Positions 34,302 to 44,130 of a stretch of DNA of 64,000 nucleotides are shown here, piece by piece; positions within the stretch are counted from its first letter, which is position 1; every line of letters begins with the position of its first letter. This DNA is from Jannaschia pagri (lineage in GTDB: Bacteria > Pseudomonadota > Alphaproteobacteria > Rhodobacterales > Rhodobacteraceae): positions 62,001 through 126,000 of the forward strand of contig NZ_BPFH01000002.1 in NCBI RefSeq assembly GCF_019655435.1, in the 5' to 3' direction. The notes under the pieces are model-generated. The model was not told where the DNA came from and searched no databases. It was given only the letters and a program-made list of their open reading frames with translations. Both the position numbers and the translations under genes were made by a program.

Positions 34302-35690
34302 TCAGTCAGCACCCAAAGCCGCAACGCACGCGACAAAGTCTTCCCCGCGGCGCTCGAAGCTATCGTATTGGTCAAAACTCGCGGCGGCGGGGGCCAGCAG
34401 GACCGTCTCGCCGGGTCCGGAATCGGCGGCGGCGCGGGCGACGGCGGTGGCCATATCGGTGCAGATATCCGTCTCCACATCCGGGCCCAGGGCGAGCGCA
34501 AAGGCCTGGGCCTCGCGGCCAATGACATAGGCGCGGGCCACACGCGCCAGATGCGGATGCAGGGCCGCCAAGCCGCCGTCCTTCTGCAGGCCACCACATA
34601 TCCAGCGGATCCGGTCAAAGGCCTGCAGGGCCTGCGCGGCGGCATCCACGTTGGTTGCCTTGGAATCGTTGACGTATGTCACGCCTCCACGCTCCGCGAT
34701 CCGCTGGGACCGATGGGGCAACCCGGGATAGCTGCGGAGACCGGCCTCAATCTCGCGGGGTGCCAGCCCCAAGGCACGGGCGGCGGCCCAGGCGCAGCAA
34801 GCGTTCTGGTGGTTATGGCGACCGGGCAAACCGGGGATATCCCGCAGGTCAACGCTGGCCACCTGACGGCCCTTGCGGGTTTCCGCCAGCCACCCCTTGC
34901 GCGCAGTCACAAGCCATCCGGGACCGGACAGCTTGCCCAGCGACACGCGGATCACACGGTCATCCACCAGGGCCTCCTGCATCTGTCCGGCCAGAAACAG
35001 GCCCTCGGGCTCATCCACGCCGATAATCGCCCGATCCGGCCCGCCTTCGGCAAACAGGCGCCGCTTGGCCGCGAAGTAGCCGCCATAGCCGCCGTGGCGA
35101 TCCAGGTGGTCGGGGGTGAGATTGGTGAACACCGCCACATCTGGCGTCAGGGACCGGGCCAACTCCGTCTGATAGCTGCTCAGTTCTAGCACGATCACAT
35201 CGTCGGTGCCGGGGGGGTCCAGATCCAGGACCCCTCGCCCGATGTTGCCGGCAAGATGGGCGCGGCGCCCGGCTTGGGTCAGCACATGGTGCAGCAGCGC
35301 GGAGGTGGTGGATTTCCCGTTGGAGCCGGTGATGGCCACGACACGCGGAACGCTGTCCCCCCATCCCAATGACCGGAAGAACAGGCCAATGTCATTATCG
35401 ACGGCGACCCCCGCTGCCAGCGCCGCCGCGATGGCGGGGTGCGGCGCGGGGTAGAGGTGGGGGATCCCTGGCGAGGTCACAAGGGTCGTCACGCCGTCCA
35501 ATGCGCCAGGCTGTGTGGGATTGCGCACCTCGAAGCCCTCGGCCTCGGCAGCCTCTCGCCCTTTGGCACCGTCGTCCCAAGCCAGCACATGGGCACCGCC
35601 CGCACGCAAGGCGCGCGCCGCCGTCAGACCGCTGCGGCCCAGTCCTAGGACCACGACCGTAGCCCCATCGAACCCGCGCACCGGGATCAT
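34302..35690 (-). CDS. murD: UDP-N-acetylmuramoyl-L-alanine--D-glutamate ligase
   Basis: The 462-residue enzyme adds D-glutamate to UDP-MurNAc-L-Ala in the cytosol. The ATP loop TGSNGKST is at 121-128; [44 protein letters not shown] and the C-terminal [23 protein letters not shown] are typical of MurD. It overlaps a 70-residue membrane protein gene by four bases. It is separated from mraY by about 2.6 kb of unrelated genes, and ftsW, murG, murC and murB do not follow. Confidence 0.95.
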   Translation of the reverse strand: MIPVRGFDGATVVVLGLGRSGLTAARALRAGGAHVLAWDDGAKGREAAEAEGFEVRNPTQPGALDGVTTLVTSPGIPHLYPAPHPAIAAALAAGVAVDNDIGLFFRSLGWGDSVPRVVAITGSNGKSTTSALLHHVLTQAGRRAHLAGNIGRGVLDLDPPGTDDVIVLELSSYQTELARSLTPDVAVFTNLTPDHLDRHGGYGGYFAAKRRLFAEGGPDRAIIGVDEPEGLFLAGQMQEALVDDRVIRVSLGKLSGPGWLVTARKGWLAETRKGRQVASVDLRDIPGLPGRHNHQNACCAWAAARALGLAPREIEAGLRSYPGLPHRSQRIAERGGVTYVNDSKATNVDAAAQALQAFDRIRWICGGLQKDGGLAALHPHLARVARAYVIGREAQAFALALGPDVETDICTDMATAVARAAADSGPGETVLLAPAAASFDQYDSFERRGEDFVACVAALGAD

Positions 35691-35899
35691 TGGGCGCCGC
35701 CCGTGGCGAGTTCCCAGCCGAACAGACGCATCTCGTTCCAGCCATCTGTGGCCTCTGGCGCGGGGCCACCGTCACTCCCCATGCGGTAGCCTTGGACGAC
35801 GGGCCAGGCGAGAACGGCAAGCCCGAAGACCAGGCCAACGGCCCCATAGCGCGCAGCCTTGGTCGATAGGCTCAGGGGGTTTTCACCGCGTGTCAGCAT
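35687..35899 (-). CDS. 70-residue single-pass membrane protein coupled to murD
   Basis: A short gene with ATG 35899, preceded by GGAGAGAG, whose stop overlaps the murD start (ATGA). The product has one hydrophobic helix ([21 protein letters not shown], residues about 18-38) and a periplasmic tail ([20 protein letters not shown]). Translational coupling to murD argues that it is real. No family is recognised. Confidence 0.65.
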   Translation of the reverse strand: MLTRGENPLSLSTKAARYGAVGLVFGLAVLAWPVVQGYRMGSDGGPAPEATDGWNEMRLFGWELATGGAQ

Positions 35900-35953
35900 C
35901 GGTTGGCTCTCTCTCCTGCATCGCGCAGACAGAACCCCGATCCGCGCCGGGGT

Positions 35954-36478
35954 TCAATGCCCCAGGCCCGCCGAGATCAGCTTTTGCCACGTTGTCCAAT
36001 TGCGCGCCGTCCCGGGCCTCCCCAGCAGGCGCGTCAGTTTGGGACCCGTAAGCCGCGACCGACCAATCCCGTCAATATAGTCGACAAAGGCCACCCGACC
36101 GCGCACGGCAATCCGTTCGGGTCCAGGCCAGGCAGGCTGCTCGGGCGCGCCATCGGTGACATGGATCAACAGATGGTTGGCCCGATCCAAGGCATCGGGG
36201 AACGGGTTATCACGAGCAATGCGCGCCAAGTCCCCATGATCGAGAACAAAGGCACGGCGATCGACACCAAACTCCGCCATGGTTTGCTGAACCATCGCGG
36301 CCAAGTCGGCGGAGGCCATGTCAGATCGGCACAGGATATTGCCCGTGGACAACAGACTGCGCGGCGCCATTACGCCATGCCGGGCTATGGCATCGCAGAG
36401 ATCCGCTAGGCGCATCTTTTTGTGGGTCGCCGCACCAATACCGGCCAAGAGGATCACGCGGAGGTCGGCGCCTACCAA
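35954..36478 (-). CDS. DUF1697 family protein
   Basis: The protein matches DUF1697 (PF08002): VILLAGIGAATHKKMRLADL, SLLSTGNILCRSD, VLDHGDLARIARDNPF and GPKLTRLLGRPGTARNWTTWQKL near the end. Function is unknown. The family starts just before the RVILLAG strand, so I use TTG 36478 (174 residues), which overlaps the upstream SDR gene by a few bases; GTG 36457 is an alternative. Confidence 0.75.
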   Translation of the reverse strand: MVGADLRVILLAGIGAATHKKMRLADLCDAIARHGVMAPRSLLSTGNILCRSDMASADLAAMVQQTMAEFGVDRRAFVLDHGDLARIARDNPFPDALDRANHLLIHVTDGAPEQPAWPGPERIAVRGRVAFVDYIDGIGRSRLTGPKLTRLLGRPGTARNWTTWQKLISAGLGH

Positions 36479-37125
36479 GGCACGGGCTTTCGGTCGCGAA
36501 AGAAGCCACCGGTTGGGCCGTCCTCCGGCAGTGTGGCCAGCCAAAGCGCGGTGTCGGCCCCCTGCTCCGGCGTTCGCGGTGCGGCCGCGCCGCCCATGCG
36601 GGTATGCACCCAACCGGGACACATGGCATTGATCTTAACGCCATCGGGCGCCTGCTGGGCCGCGCGGACGGTCAAGGCGTTCAGCGCCGCCTTGGCAGGC
36701 GCATAGGCCCCACCACCGCCCAACCCTTGACCAAAGCTCCCCCATTGGGACGAGACGTTTACGATGCGGCCATGTCCCCGCGCGCCCATCCCAGGCAGAA
36801 CATGCCGCATGAGCAGATAGGGCGCGCGCACCATCACCGCGAAACTGGTGTCAAAGTGACCCGGATCGTCCCAAAGCCCGTCCTCCCACAAGACGCCCGC
36901 GTTGTTCACAAGGATATCGACGGGGGCAATGCCCCCCATGGCGGCGTCAATGGAGGCCGGGTCCGCCAGATCCATGGAGAGGGCCGCGCATCCCAATTCC
37001 GCTGCAGTGGGGTCCCCTGTCTGGCTGTCGCGGCACGCGATGGTGACGCTCTGGCCCTGCGCAAGCAGTCCCTTGGCAATCGCCCGCCCGATGCCACGAT
37101 TTCCGCCGGTGACGAGTGCGTGCAT
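36472..37125 (-). CDS. Short-chain dehydrogenase/reductase
   Basis: A 217-residue SDR: TGGNRGIGRAIA (TGxxxGIG cofactor loop, residues 6-17), NNAGVLW, the catalytic Ser in NVSSQWG and the YAPAK motif (Tyr, Lys). Length is short for the family, but all catalytic residues are present. NADP(H) preference and substrate are not known. It is within the gap between mraY and murD. Confidence 0.9.
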   Translation of the reverse strand: MHALVTGGNRGIGRAIAKGLLAQGQSVTIACRDSQTGDPTAAELGCAALSMDLADPASIDAAMGGIAPVDILVNNAGVLWEDGLWDDPGHFDTSFAVMVRAPYLLMRHVLPGMGARGHGRIVNVSSQWGSFGQGLGGGGAYAPAKAALNALTVRAAQQAPDGVKINAMCPGWVHTRMGGAAAPRTPEQGADTALWLATLPEDGPTGGFFRDRKPVPW

Positions 37126-37165
37126 GGGACCTCCTCAAATGTGTTGGTTTGGCCTTTAGGGGACC

Positions 37166-37741
37166 CTAGCCGGCGGCGTCTGTCCAGACCTGCCGCGTCA
37201 TCCAGGCGACGCGGTCTATCACCGGCAAACGGGGGACGTTGAGATAGGGCACGGCATGGCGGTGCAACCAGCTTTGGATGTGGTCGTACTCGGCTAAGGC
37301 CGCGTCCAAGCCATGGCGGCGGTCGGCATCGTGCTCAAAGAGATCGGGCCAAGGGGGCGCCAGCAGGATCGGTCTTGCAAAGAGTGCGAGGCACGCCACG
37401 TCCGGCTCTGGCCCCCGGCCCAGACGCGCCAGTCCGAGAGCCGCGTCCAGACCCCCTCGGTCATGGATTGTTCGGGTCCCCCTGGTGCGTTGACGAAGGT
37501 CCCCCTGCGCCAGATCCATGCAGGCCCGCAAGAAGGCTTCCATGTTCTGCCAGGGCAGAGCTTGCGTGCCCGTCGCCTGTGCCTGGGCGATCACCCGCCG
37601 CCCGGGTTCCGCGACGCAGGTCCAACCCTGCGCGACCATGGCCGAGGCGAGCGTCGATTTACCAGCGCCCGAACAGCCCGTCAGAAGGATACGATGTGAG
37701 ATGCGTTGGATCGGTGACCTCCGAAGGACGGGGATGCCCAC
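37166..37741 (-). CDS. AAA_28-type P-loop ATPase/kinase
   Basis: The protein has a Walker A motif in ILLTGCSGAGKSTLASAM and VAEPGRRVIAQAQATGTQALPW, HDRGGLDAALGLARLG, matching AAA_28 (PF13521) proteins, small nucleotide-binding proteins similar to NadR-type kinases. Substrate unknown. The start is uncertain: GTG 37741 gives 191 residues; ATGs at 37777 and 37795 lie in or near the 23-bp repeat and lack good sites. Confidence 0.65.
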   Translation of the reverse strand: MGIPVLRRSPIQRISHRILLTGCSGAGKSTLASAMVAQGWTCVAEPGRRVIAQAQATGTQALPWQNMEAFLRACMDLAQGDLRQRTRGTRTIHDRGGLDAALGLARLGRGPEPDVACLALFARPILLAPPWPDLFEHDADRRHGLDAALAEYDHIQSWLHRHAVPYLNVPRLPVIDRVAWMTRQVWTDAAG

Positions 37742-37789
37742 CGGAGCGCGCCAGGATTTCGATCGGCGTGGCGGCATGGACCGTTGCGT

Positions 37790-37812
37790 CGGCATATTTT
37801 GGGAACATCGAA
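37790..37812 (-). repeat. Dispersed 23-bp repeat, copy 3 (inverted)
   Basis: On the minus strand: TTCGATGTTCC, CA, AAATATGCCG. It lies between the ACT-domain gene and the ATPase gene and differs from the other two copies only in the two middle bases. Confidence 0.75.
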
Positions 37813-37853
37813 GCGGGGCGTTAACCTTAATGTTCGGTTACCCTGGGCGGAGA

Positions 37854-38234
37854 TCAGGCGGATCTAGCCCTCGCGCGGAGAATCGCGACGGCGCGGTCCA
37901 CATCGGCGATGGGCACGAAGGCGTGGTCGTGGTGGTGCCCGGCCACCATGTTACAGGCGATGCCGGCGTCGGCCAGGGCCATCGACACAGCTGCCGTTAG
38001 TCCAACGCCGTCCAGGGCCGACGTCACTTCCAAGGTGATCTGCCCCATGGGAAGCGCGTCGGGCGCCAGGGAGGCCGGAACGATGGCGGACAGCCCCTCT
38101 GCTTCACGCATGGTAGCAATGGCCTGGGACAGCACATCAGCGTCGGGATCGGTCACGAAGGCCCATTCTCCGGGGCGCGCCGTCGGGGACATGCCTGATA
38201 TCATCGCCTGCGTGTCGCGGACTGGATCTGCCAT
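37854..38234 (-). CDS. ACT-domain protein
   Basis: A 126-residue protein with a tandem ACT-like arrangement (COG3602; PF10000/PF13840): GEWAFVTDPDA, ITLEVTSALDGVGLTAAVSMALADAGIACNMVAGHHHDHAFVP. ACT domains bind amino acids; this stand-alone form probably senses or buffers a small ligand. It lies just after mraY in the direction of transcription, 58 bases downstream of its stop. Confidence 0.8.
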   Translation of the reverse strand: MADPVRDTQAMISGMSPTARPGEWAFVTDPDADVLSQAIATMREAEGLSAIVPASLAPDALPMGQITLEVTSALDGVGLTAAVSMALADAGIACNMVAGHHHDHAFVPIADVDRAVAILRARARSA

Positions 38235-38292
38235 GGAGAACTCCCCGTGATTTAGAGGCCTATGGAATCGTTGAGGCTTGCTACCGCCGACG

Positions 38293-39378
38293 TTAGCGGA
38301 CCTTCAGGGTGGCGAGGCCAATCAGCGCGAGGATCAGCGCGATGATCCAGAAACGGATGACCACCTGAGGTTCCGCCCAGCCCTTCTTTTCGAAGTGGTG
38401 ATGGATCGGTGCCATCAGGAAGACACGCTTGCCCGTCGCCTTGAAGTAGGCGACCTGGATGATGACCGAGAGCGCTTCGACCACGAAGAGCCCTCCGATG
38501 ATGGCCCAAACCAACTCGTGCTTGGTAAGTACGGCGGCTGTGCCCAGCCCGCCGCCCAGGGCCAGCGATCCCGTATCGCCCATGAACACGGCCGCAGGCG
38601 GGGCGTTGTACCATAGAAAGCCAAGGCCCCCGCCGATCAGCCCTGCGGCGAAGATCAGGAGCTCGCCGGTTCCGGGGACGTAATGGACATCCAGGTAATC
38701 GGTGAAGTCGACACGACCGACCGCATAGGCGATGACGCCTAAGGTGCCTGCCGCGATCATGACGGGCATAATCGCAAGGCCGTCCAACCCATCCGTTAGG
38801 TTCACCGCATTAGCGGAGCCCACGATCACGATCATCACAAACGGCAGGTAGAGGATCAGGCCCATGTTCCACAGGACGTCTTTGAAGACCGGAAAGGCCA
38901 ATGCGCCAGACAGCTCTGGCGGGTGGGTCCAGACTGCCACGAGCCCCGCCACCAGGGCGATTACAAACCCCAGGGCGAGGCGCACACGCCCGGGCACGCC
39001 CTTGGTATTGCCCGCACTGACCTTCGCGTAATCATCAACGAAGCCAATGGCCCCAAAGCTGATCGTGACCCCTAGGACGAGCCAGACATACGGGTTGTCG
39101 AGCCGTCCAAAGAGCAGGGTGGACACCGTCACGGCGCCCAGAATGAGCACTCCGCCCATGGTGGGTGTCCCGGCCTTGGCAAAATGCGTCTCGGGACCGT
39201 CATCGCGGATCGGCTGTCCCTTGCCCTGGCGCTTGCGCAGCAGGTTGATCAGCGGCTTCCCGAAAATGAACCCAAACAGAAGCGCCACGAAAAAGGCGCC
39301 TCCGGCCCGGACGGTGATGTAGCGGAACAGGTTGAAGACGTCCCCGCCGTCGGAAAATGTGGTCAGCCAATACAGCAT
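38293..39378 (-). CDS. mraY: Phospho-N-acetylmuramoyl-pentapeptide-transferase
   Basis: The 361-residue integral membrane enzyme transfers phospho-MurNAc-pentapeptide to undecaprenyl phosphate, forming lipid I. About ten transmembrane helices are seen, with the family motifs [20 protein letters not shown] (catalytic Asp pair), [13 protein letters not shown] and the HHHFEKKGW loop. Length matches E. coli MraY. It follows murF by 8 bases. Confidence 0.97.
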   Translation of the reverse strand: MLYWLTTFSDGGDVFNLFRYITVRAGGAFFVALLFGFIFGKPLINLLRKRQGKGQPIRDDGPETHFAKAGTPTMGGVLILGAVTVSTLLFGRLDNPYVWLVLGVTISFGAIGFVDDYAKVSAGNTKGVPGRVRLALGFVIALVAGLVAVWTHPPELSGALAFPVFKDVLWNMGLILYLPFVMIVIVGSANAVNLTDGLDGLAIMPVMIAAGTLGVIAYAVGRVDFTDYLDVHYVPGTGELLIFAAGLIGGGLGFLWYNAPPAAVFMGDTGSLALGGGLGTAAVLTKHELVWAIIGGLFVVEALSVIIQVAYFKATGKRVFLMAPIHHHFEKKGWAEPQVVIRFWIIALILALIGLATLKVR

Positions 39379-39386
39379 GTCGGTCC

Positions 39387-40766
39387 TTACCCTTGCCCGT
39401 CACCCAGGGCGCGCAGGCCAGTCACGAGGACGGCCATATTCATGGAAAGCGATCCTTTGACCATCACCGCATCGCCTGGGGCCACCATGTCGCGCAGATG
39501 CGCGGCCATGGCCTCGGAGGTGTCGGTGTGGTGCCCCCGTTGCGCGGGGGGCAAGGTCTCGTGAAGATGTTTCATCAGGGGGCCAACTGTGTGGATCTGG
39601 TCTAATCCAGCCACGCCCCCATGGTCCGCCAAGGCCGCATGGAGCGCGGGCCCCGTTGGGCCGAGTTCTTTCATGTCACCCAGAATTGCGATCCGGCGGG
39701 CGCGGCGCGGGACCTCTGTCCCGGCCAAGAGCGCGAGGGCCGCACCAACGCTGGCGGGGTTGGCGTTATAGGCATCGTCGATCACGTCCACAGGGGGATG
39801 ATCGGGATGTAATGCGACCGCGTGCCGTTGGCCGCGCCCTTCTGGCGGAGTCCAATCGGCCAGGGCCAGGGCCGCCTGGGGCACATCGGCACCAACGGCA
39901 TGGACGGCGGCGAGCACCGCCAGGGCATTCAGGGCGAAATGCGCCCCGGGCGCGCCGATCCGGAACATCAGATCCCCCACAGGGGTCGCAGCGGCGCAGG
40001 CGGTGCCATCGGCCCCGGCCACAACTTCGGTCAGCGACCAATCCGCGTCAGCGCGCCCAAAACTGACGGTGCCCTGTTCGGCCAAGATCTCCGAGACGTC
40101 CAGATCCGCGTTCCAAATGGCCGCGCCCCCTGGAACAAGACCCGAGAAGATCGCGGCCTTTTCGCGGGCAATGCCGGGGACGCCGTCGGCAAATGCCTCC
40201 AGGTGGACGGGCGCGACCGTTGTCACCATGGCCACATGGGGGGCGGCCTGGGCTGCCAGTGGCGCGATCTCTCCCGGATGGTTCATACCAATCTCGATGA
40301 CGGCGTAATCGGTATCGACCGGCAAAGCCGCCAGGGTCAGCGGAACACCCCAGTGATTGTTGAAACTCTTGATTGCGGCATGGGTCTTGCCTTGCGGCGC
40401 AAGGACATGGCGGAGCATCTCCTTGGTGGAGGTCTTGCCCACGCTGCCGGTAATGGCCACGACCTTGGCGCGACTGCGTGCGCGACCTGCCCGTCCCAGG
40501 GCCTCCAACGCGGCTTGGACGTCGTCCACCAGCAGCAAGGGGCCGTCTTCGCATCCCTCAGGGACATGGCTGACCAGCGCAGCACCTGCCCCCTTCTCAA
40601 GCGCCTGACCCACGAAATCATGGCCGTCCCGGGCCGCCTTGAGCGCCACGAACAGATCGCCCGGTCGGAGGGTTCGGGTGTCGATGCTGAACCCCGAAAC
40701 CGCCCAATCGCCGATGGCTGTGCCGCCCGTGGCCGTTGCCGCGTCCGTTGCCGTCCAAAGGGTCAT
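39387..40766 (-). CDS. murF: UDP-N-acetylmuramoyl-tripeptide--D-alanyl-D-alanine ligase
   Basis: The 459-residue Mur ligase adds D-Ala-D-Ala to UDP-MurNAc-tripeptide. The ATP loop TGSVGKTST is at 106-114; [32 protein letters not shown] and LGDMKELG are MurF marks. ATG 40766 follows AGGAG. It lies between murE and mraY in the standard order. Confidence 0.96.
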   Translation of the reverse strand: MTLWTATDAATATGGTAIGDWAVSGFSIDTRTLRPGDLFVALKAARDGHDFVGQALEKGAGAALVSHVPEGCEDGPLLLVDDVQAALEALGRAGRARSRAKVVAITGSVGKTSTKEMLRHVLAPQGKTHAAIKSFNNHWGVPLTLAALPVDTDYAVIEIGMNHPGEIAPLAAQAAPHVAMVTTVAPVHLEAFADGVPGIAREKAAIFSGLVPGGAAIWNADLDVSEILAEQGTVSFGRADADWSLTEVVAGADGTACAAATPVGDLMFRIGAPGAHFALNALAVLAAVHAVGADVPQAALALADWTPPEGRGQRHAVALHPDHPPVDVIDDAYNANPASVGAALALLAGTEVPRRARRIAILGDMKELGPTGPALHAALADHGGVAGLDQIHTVGPLMKHLHETLPPAQRGHHTDTSEAMAAHLRDMVAPGDAVMVKGSLSMNMAVLVTGLRALGDGQG

Positions 40767-40830
40767 CGCAGGCTCCTGACGATCATCGCGGCCTGCCGCC
40801 TTTGATCGCCCACGGAGAGGACAGGCGTAC

Positions 40831-42282
40831 TCATGCCCGGCCCTCCAAAGCTGCGACCGAAATCGAGGCCTGTTCCACATCATCGAAGGGTAGCACCATA
40901 TCGCCGACCGTCTGCCCGGTCTCGTGCCCTTTCCCCATAATCAGAAGCGCGTCGCCAGGCTCCAGCATATCGGCGCCCGTGAGGATCGCCTCGGCCCGGT
41001 CCCCGATCTCCGTGGCGCCGGGGGCGCCCTCGATCACGGCGGCGCGGATCACGCCCGGGTCTTCGGAGCGCGGGTTGTCGTCGGTTACGATCACCACCTC
41101 GGCGTGGGCCTGGGCCGCCTGGCCCATCAGCGGGCGCTTGCCCCGGTCACGATCCCCACCGGCGCCAACGATGGCGACGATCCGCCCCATAACATGGGGG
41201 CGCAAGGCGCGGAGCGCGGTTTCAACGGCGTCAGGCGTATGGGCATAGTCCACAAAGGCCGTGGCTCCGTTGGCCCGCGTCGCGGCCAGTTGCATCCGAC
41301 CCCGCACACCCGACAGCTTGGGCAGCGCGGCGAAGGTTGCCTCCGGGTCTTCGCCACCGGCAATGACCAAACCGGCGGCCAAAAGCGCGTTCGCGGCCTG
41401 GAACCCGCCGATGAGGTCCAATCGGACCGAAGAGGCACGGCCTTGCCAGCGGAACAGAACCTCTTGGCCGGTCGCGTCGAACCGTTGACCGGTCAGGCGC
41501 AGGCGCGCGGCCTCGGCCTCTCCGACGGTGATGACCTCTTGTCCACGGGCCTCACAAGCGGCGGCCAGGGCGACTCCATGGGCGTCGTCGATGTTGACCA
41601 CCGCCACGCCGTCGCCGGGCAAGAGACGGTAAAACAATCCCGCCTTGGCCTCGAAATAGGCCTCCATGGTCCCGTGGTAGTCGAGATGGTCCTGGGTCAG
41701 ATTCGTGAAGCCCGCGGCGGCCAGGCGCACGGCCTCCAACCGGCGTTGATCCAATCCATGGCTGCTGGCCTCCATGGCGGCATGGGTCACCCCTGCGGCG
41801 GCCATATCGGCCAGCAAGCGGTGCAATGTGATCGGCTCTGGCGTGGTATGGGCGGACGGCGCATGGAACGCCCCTTCCACACCTGTCGTCCCGATATTGG
41901 CGGCGGACAGGCCCAGCGCCTCCCACAGCTGACGCGTGAAGGCCGCGACCGAGGTCTTTCCGTTGGTCCCCGTCACAGCGACCATGCAGTCGGGCTGCGC
42001 CCCCGCCAGCAGCGCGGCGGCAAAGGCCAAGGCGGCGCGCGGGTCTTCCACCGTGATGACGGTGGCGCCGTCTGGCAGCATCGCCGCGCCTTCGGGGTCG
42101 GTCAGGACGGCGACGGCCCCCCGGTCCAAGGCATCGCCCGCAAAGCGCGCGCCGTGGGTCGCACTGCCCGGCAGGGCGGCGAACAAATCACCGGGCCGCA
42201 CGCGGCGGTTGTCGACGGCCAAACCTTCGACCTCGACCGTGTCCGGTCCTGTCAGCCCCAGTTGCGACAGCCTCATGCCCAT
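40831..42282 (-). CDS. murE: UDP-N-acetylmuramoyl-L-alanyl-D-glutamate--2,6-diaminopimelate ligase
   Basis: The 483-residue Mur ligase adds the third residue of the stem peptide. The ATP loop TGTNGKTSV is at 104-112, NLTQDHLDYHGTMEAY and YAHTPDAVETAL are typical. The DNPR motif (DNPRSEDPG) specifies meso-diaminopimelate rather than lysine. Starts at 42282 and 42276 (second Met) are both possible; GAGGGGG lies upstream. Confidence 0.96.
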   Translation of the reverse strand: MGMRLSQLGLTGPDTVEVEGLAVDNRRVRPGDLFAALPGSATHGARFAGDALDRGAVAVLTDPEGAAMLPDGATVITVEDPRAALAFAAALLAGAQPDCMVAVTGTNGKTSVAAFTRQLWEALGLSAANIGTTGVEGAFHAPSAHTTPEPITLHRLLADMAAAGVTHAAMEASSHGLDQRRLEAVRLAAAGFTNLTQDHLDYHGTMEAYFEAKAGLFYRLLPGDGVAVVNIDDAHGVALAAACEARGQEVITVGEAEAARLRLTGQRFDATGQEVLFRWQGRASSVRLDLIGGFQAANALLAAGLVIAGGEDPEATFAALPKLSGVRGRMQLAATRANGATAFVDYAHTPDAVETALRALRPHVMGRIVAIVGAGGDRDRGKRPLMGQAAQAHAEVVIVTDDNPRSEDPGVIRAAVIEGAPGATEIGDRAEAILTGADMLEPGDALLIMGKGHETGQTVGDMVLPFDDVEQASISVAALEGRA

Positions 42283-42333
42283 GGCGCCCCCTCGTTCGCG
42301 CGACCCTCTAGCCTGCGACGCCGCGCCCGTCCA

Positions 42334-44130
42334 TCAGCGTGCGGCAGCCTGTGTCAGATATGCACCGAAATCGTCGCGCCCGGGGTCGAAGTTCGGGCGC
42401 AGCCCCATCAACGGCGCGACCCGGCGCACGATTTCCGAGGAGACGGGCACAGCCGTCCAACCCGCCGTCCGCCGCGCCTCGCCCGCCGCCTCGATTTCGG
42501 GCTCGTCCAGGCTGACCACAAGGACGTATTTCGGGTCATAGGCAGGGAAAACACTGGCAAAGGTCGAGATGACCTTATCGTCCCAATATCCCCCGGTGTA
42601 CTTGGGCTTATCGGCTGTACCTGTCTTGCCGCCAACCTGATAGCCCGCGACTTCCCCCATGGAGGCGGTGCCTTCCATGACCACACGGCGCAGCATGTGA
42701 CGCGCTTCGGCCGAGACGCGCGGGCTGATGATACGGGGACCAGGCGGCGGGGGATCATCCCGCGCCAAAAGGGTTGGCGTCACCCGCGTCCCCCCATTCA
42801 GAAGCGAAGCATACCCCACCGCAAGGTGCAATGGAGAGGCCGACAAACCATGCCCATAGCTGACGGTCATTGTGGTGATGTCCGGCCAACGCTCGGGCAC
42901 CAGGGGCTGAATGCCGGGCGCCTCAATCAACTCAAGCGGGGTCGGCTCCATGAAGCCGAGCGACTCCAGAAAGGCCCGTTGACGCGCGCCCCCGATGTCC
43001 AGCGCCATGCGCGCCGTGCCGATGTTCGACGACTTGCGAATGACATCGGTCACCGACAGGCGGGGCCCGTAGTTGTCGAAGTCCCGAATGCTGAATCGTC
43101 CCTGCCGCAACGGCCCCCGGGTGTCGATCATCGTGCCCGCATTTGTCAGGCCCAGTTCCAGGGATTGCGCGGCGGTGAAGATCTTAAAGGTGGAGCCGAG
43201 TTCATAGACCCCCTGCACCGCGCGGTTGAACAGCGGGCTATCGCCCGGGTCCCCTTCGGTCGCGGGGCGGGGCCGGTCGTTGGGGTCGAAATCGGGCAGC
43301 GAGGCCAGCGAAATCACCTCGCCGGTGTGAATATCCATCAAAATGGCCGCCGCGCCCTTGGCGTTCATCAGGCGCATCCCGCCGTAGAGCACCTGCTCCA
43401 CCGCCGTCTGCACGGGCATGTCGATGGACAGGCGCAAAGGCGCGCCTTCTTGCGCGGGGTCGGACAGGAAGCCGTTGAAGGTCTTTTCCACGCCCGCGAC
43501 ACCCTTGATCTCGGCGGCGCGCACATCTTGTTCGCCGTATCGGGCGCCCCCCAGCAAATGGGCGGCCAGGGGGCCGTTGGGATAGAGCCGCATCTCGCGA
43601 CTTCCAAACAGAAGCCCCGGCTCTCCCAGATCATGGACGGCCTGCTGCTGCTCCGGCGAGATGTTGCCCTTGAGCCAATAGAACTTGGAGCCGGAGGTGA
43701 AGCGACGGGTCCAGGTCTCGGCGTTCATATCCGGGAAGATCGCGGCCAGCCCTTGGGCGGCGGCCACTGGATCGACCATCTTATGGGGCTGCGCATAGAG
43801 GGCCGTCGCGGTCACATTCGTGGCCAGGACCCGACCTTCCCGGTCGGTGATATCGGCCCGCTGGCTAACGATACTGGCGCCTAGCAGAGAGCCGGTGGCA
43901 GGTTCCCGCGCCTCCGAGGCGGCGATGGCCCCCATCTTGATGGCGACGACCGCAAAGCCCAGGACAAAGCAGGAGGCCGTGAACTTGAGCCGCCGTTCGG
44001 CGCGCAGGCGCCCGATCTCTGGGTTTTCGCGGGGGACCACCGGCGCAGGTTCGGGCGCACGGGGGACGGTCGGCGTTACCGGCACAAAGGGGTCGGTCGG
44101 TTGCGGACGACCTCGGCGGCGAAAGATCAT
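42334..44130 (-). CDS. ftsI: Peptidoglycan D,D-transpeptidase FtsI (PBP3)
   Basis: The 598-residue division-specific penicillin-binding protein has a short cytoplasmic segment, one transmembrane helix (FTASCFVLGFAVVAIKMGA, about residues 50-68), a pedestal domain and a transpeptidase domain with the active-site motifs ELGSTFK (Ser near 312), SSN and KTGTA (near 501). It crosslinks septal peptidoglycan. Start overlaps the ftsL stop (ATGA). The N-terminal 45 residues are proline-rich. Confidence 0.96.
   Translation of the reverse strand: MIFRRRGRPQPTDPFVPVTPTVPRAPEPAPVVPRENPEIGRLRAERRLKFTASCFVLGFAVVAIKMGAIAASEAREPATGSLLGASIVSQRADITDREGRVLATNVTATALYAQPHKMVDPVAAAQGLAAIFPDMNAETWTRRFTSGSKFYWLKGNISPEQQQAVHDLGEPGLLFGSREMRLYPNGPLAAHLLGGARYGEQDVRAAEIKGVAGVEKTFNGFLSDPAQEGAPLRLSIDMPVQTAVEQVLYGGMRLMNAKGAAAILMDIHTGEVISLASLPDFDPNDRPRPATEGDPGDSPLFNRAVQGVYELGSTFKIFTAAQSLELGLTNAGTMIDTRGPLRQGRFSIRDFDNYGPRLSVTDVIRKSSNIGTARMALDIGGARQRAFLESLGFMEPTPLELIEAPGIQPLVPERWPDITTMTVSYGHGLSASPLHLAVGYASLLNGGTRVTPTLLARDDPPPPGPRIISPRVSAEARHMLRRVVMEGTASMGEVAGYQVGGKTGTADKPKYTGGYWDDKVISTFASVFPAYDPKYVLVVSLDEPEIEAAGEARRTAGWTAVPVSSEIVRRVAPLMGLRPNFDPGRDDFGAYLTQAAAR

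Noticed and set aside
40924-43884. Plus-strand open frame of 986 codons opposite murE and ftsI
   Set aside because: Same reason: antisense to two essential, clearly recognised genes, with low-complexity translation.
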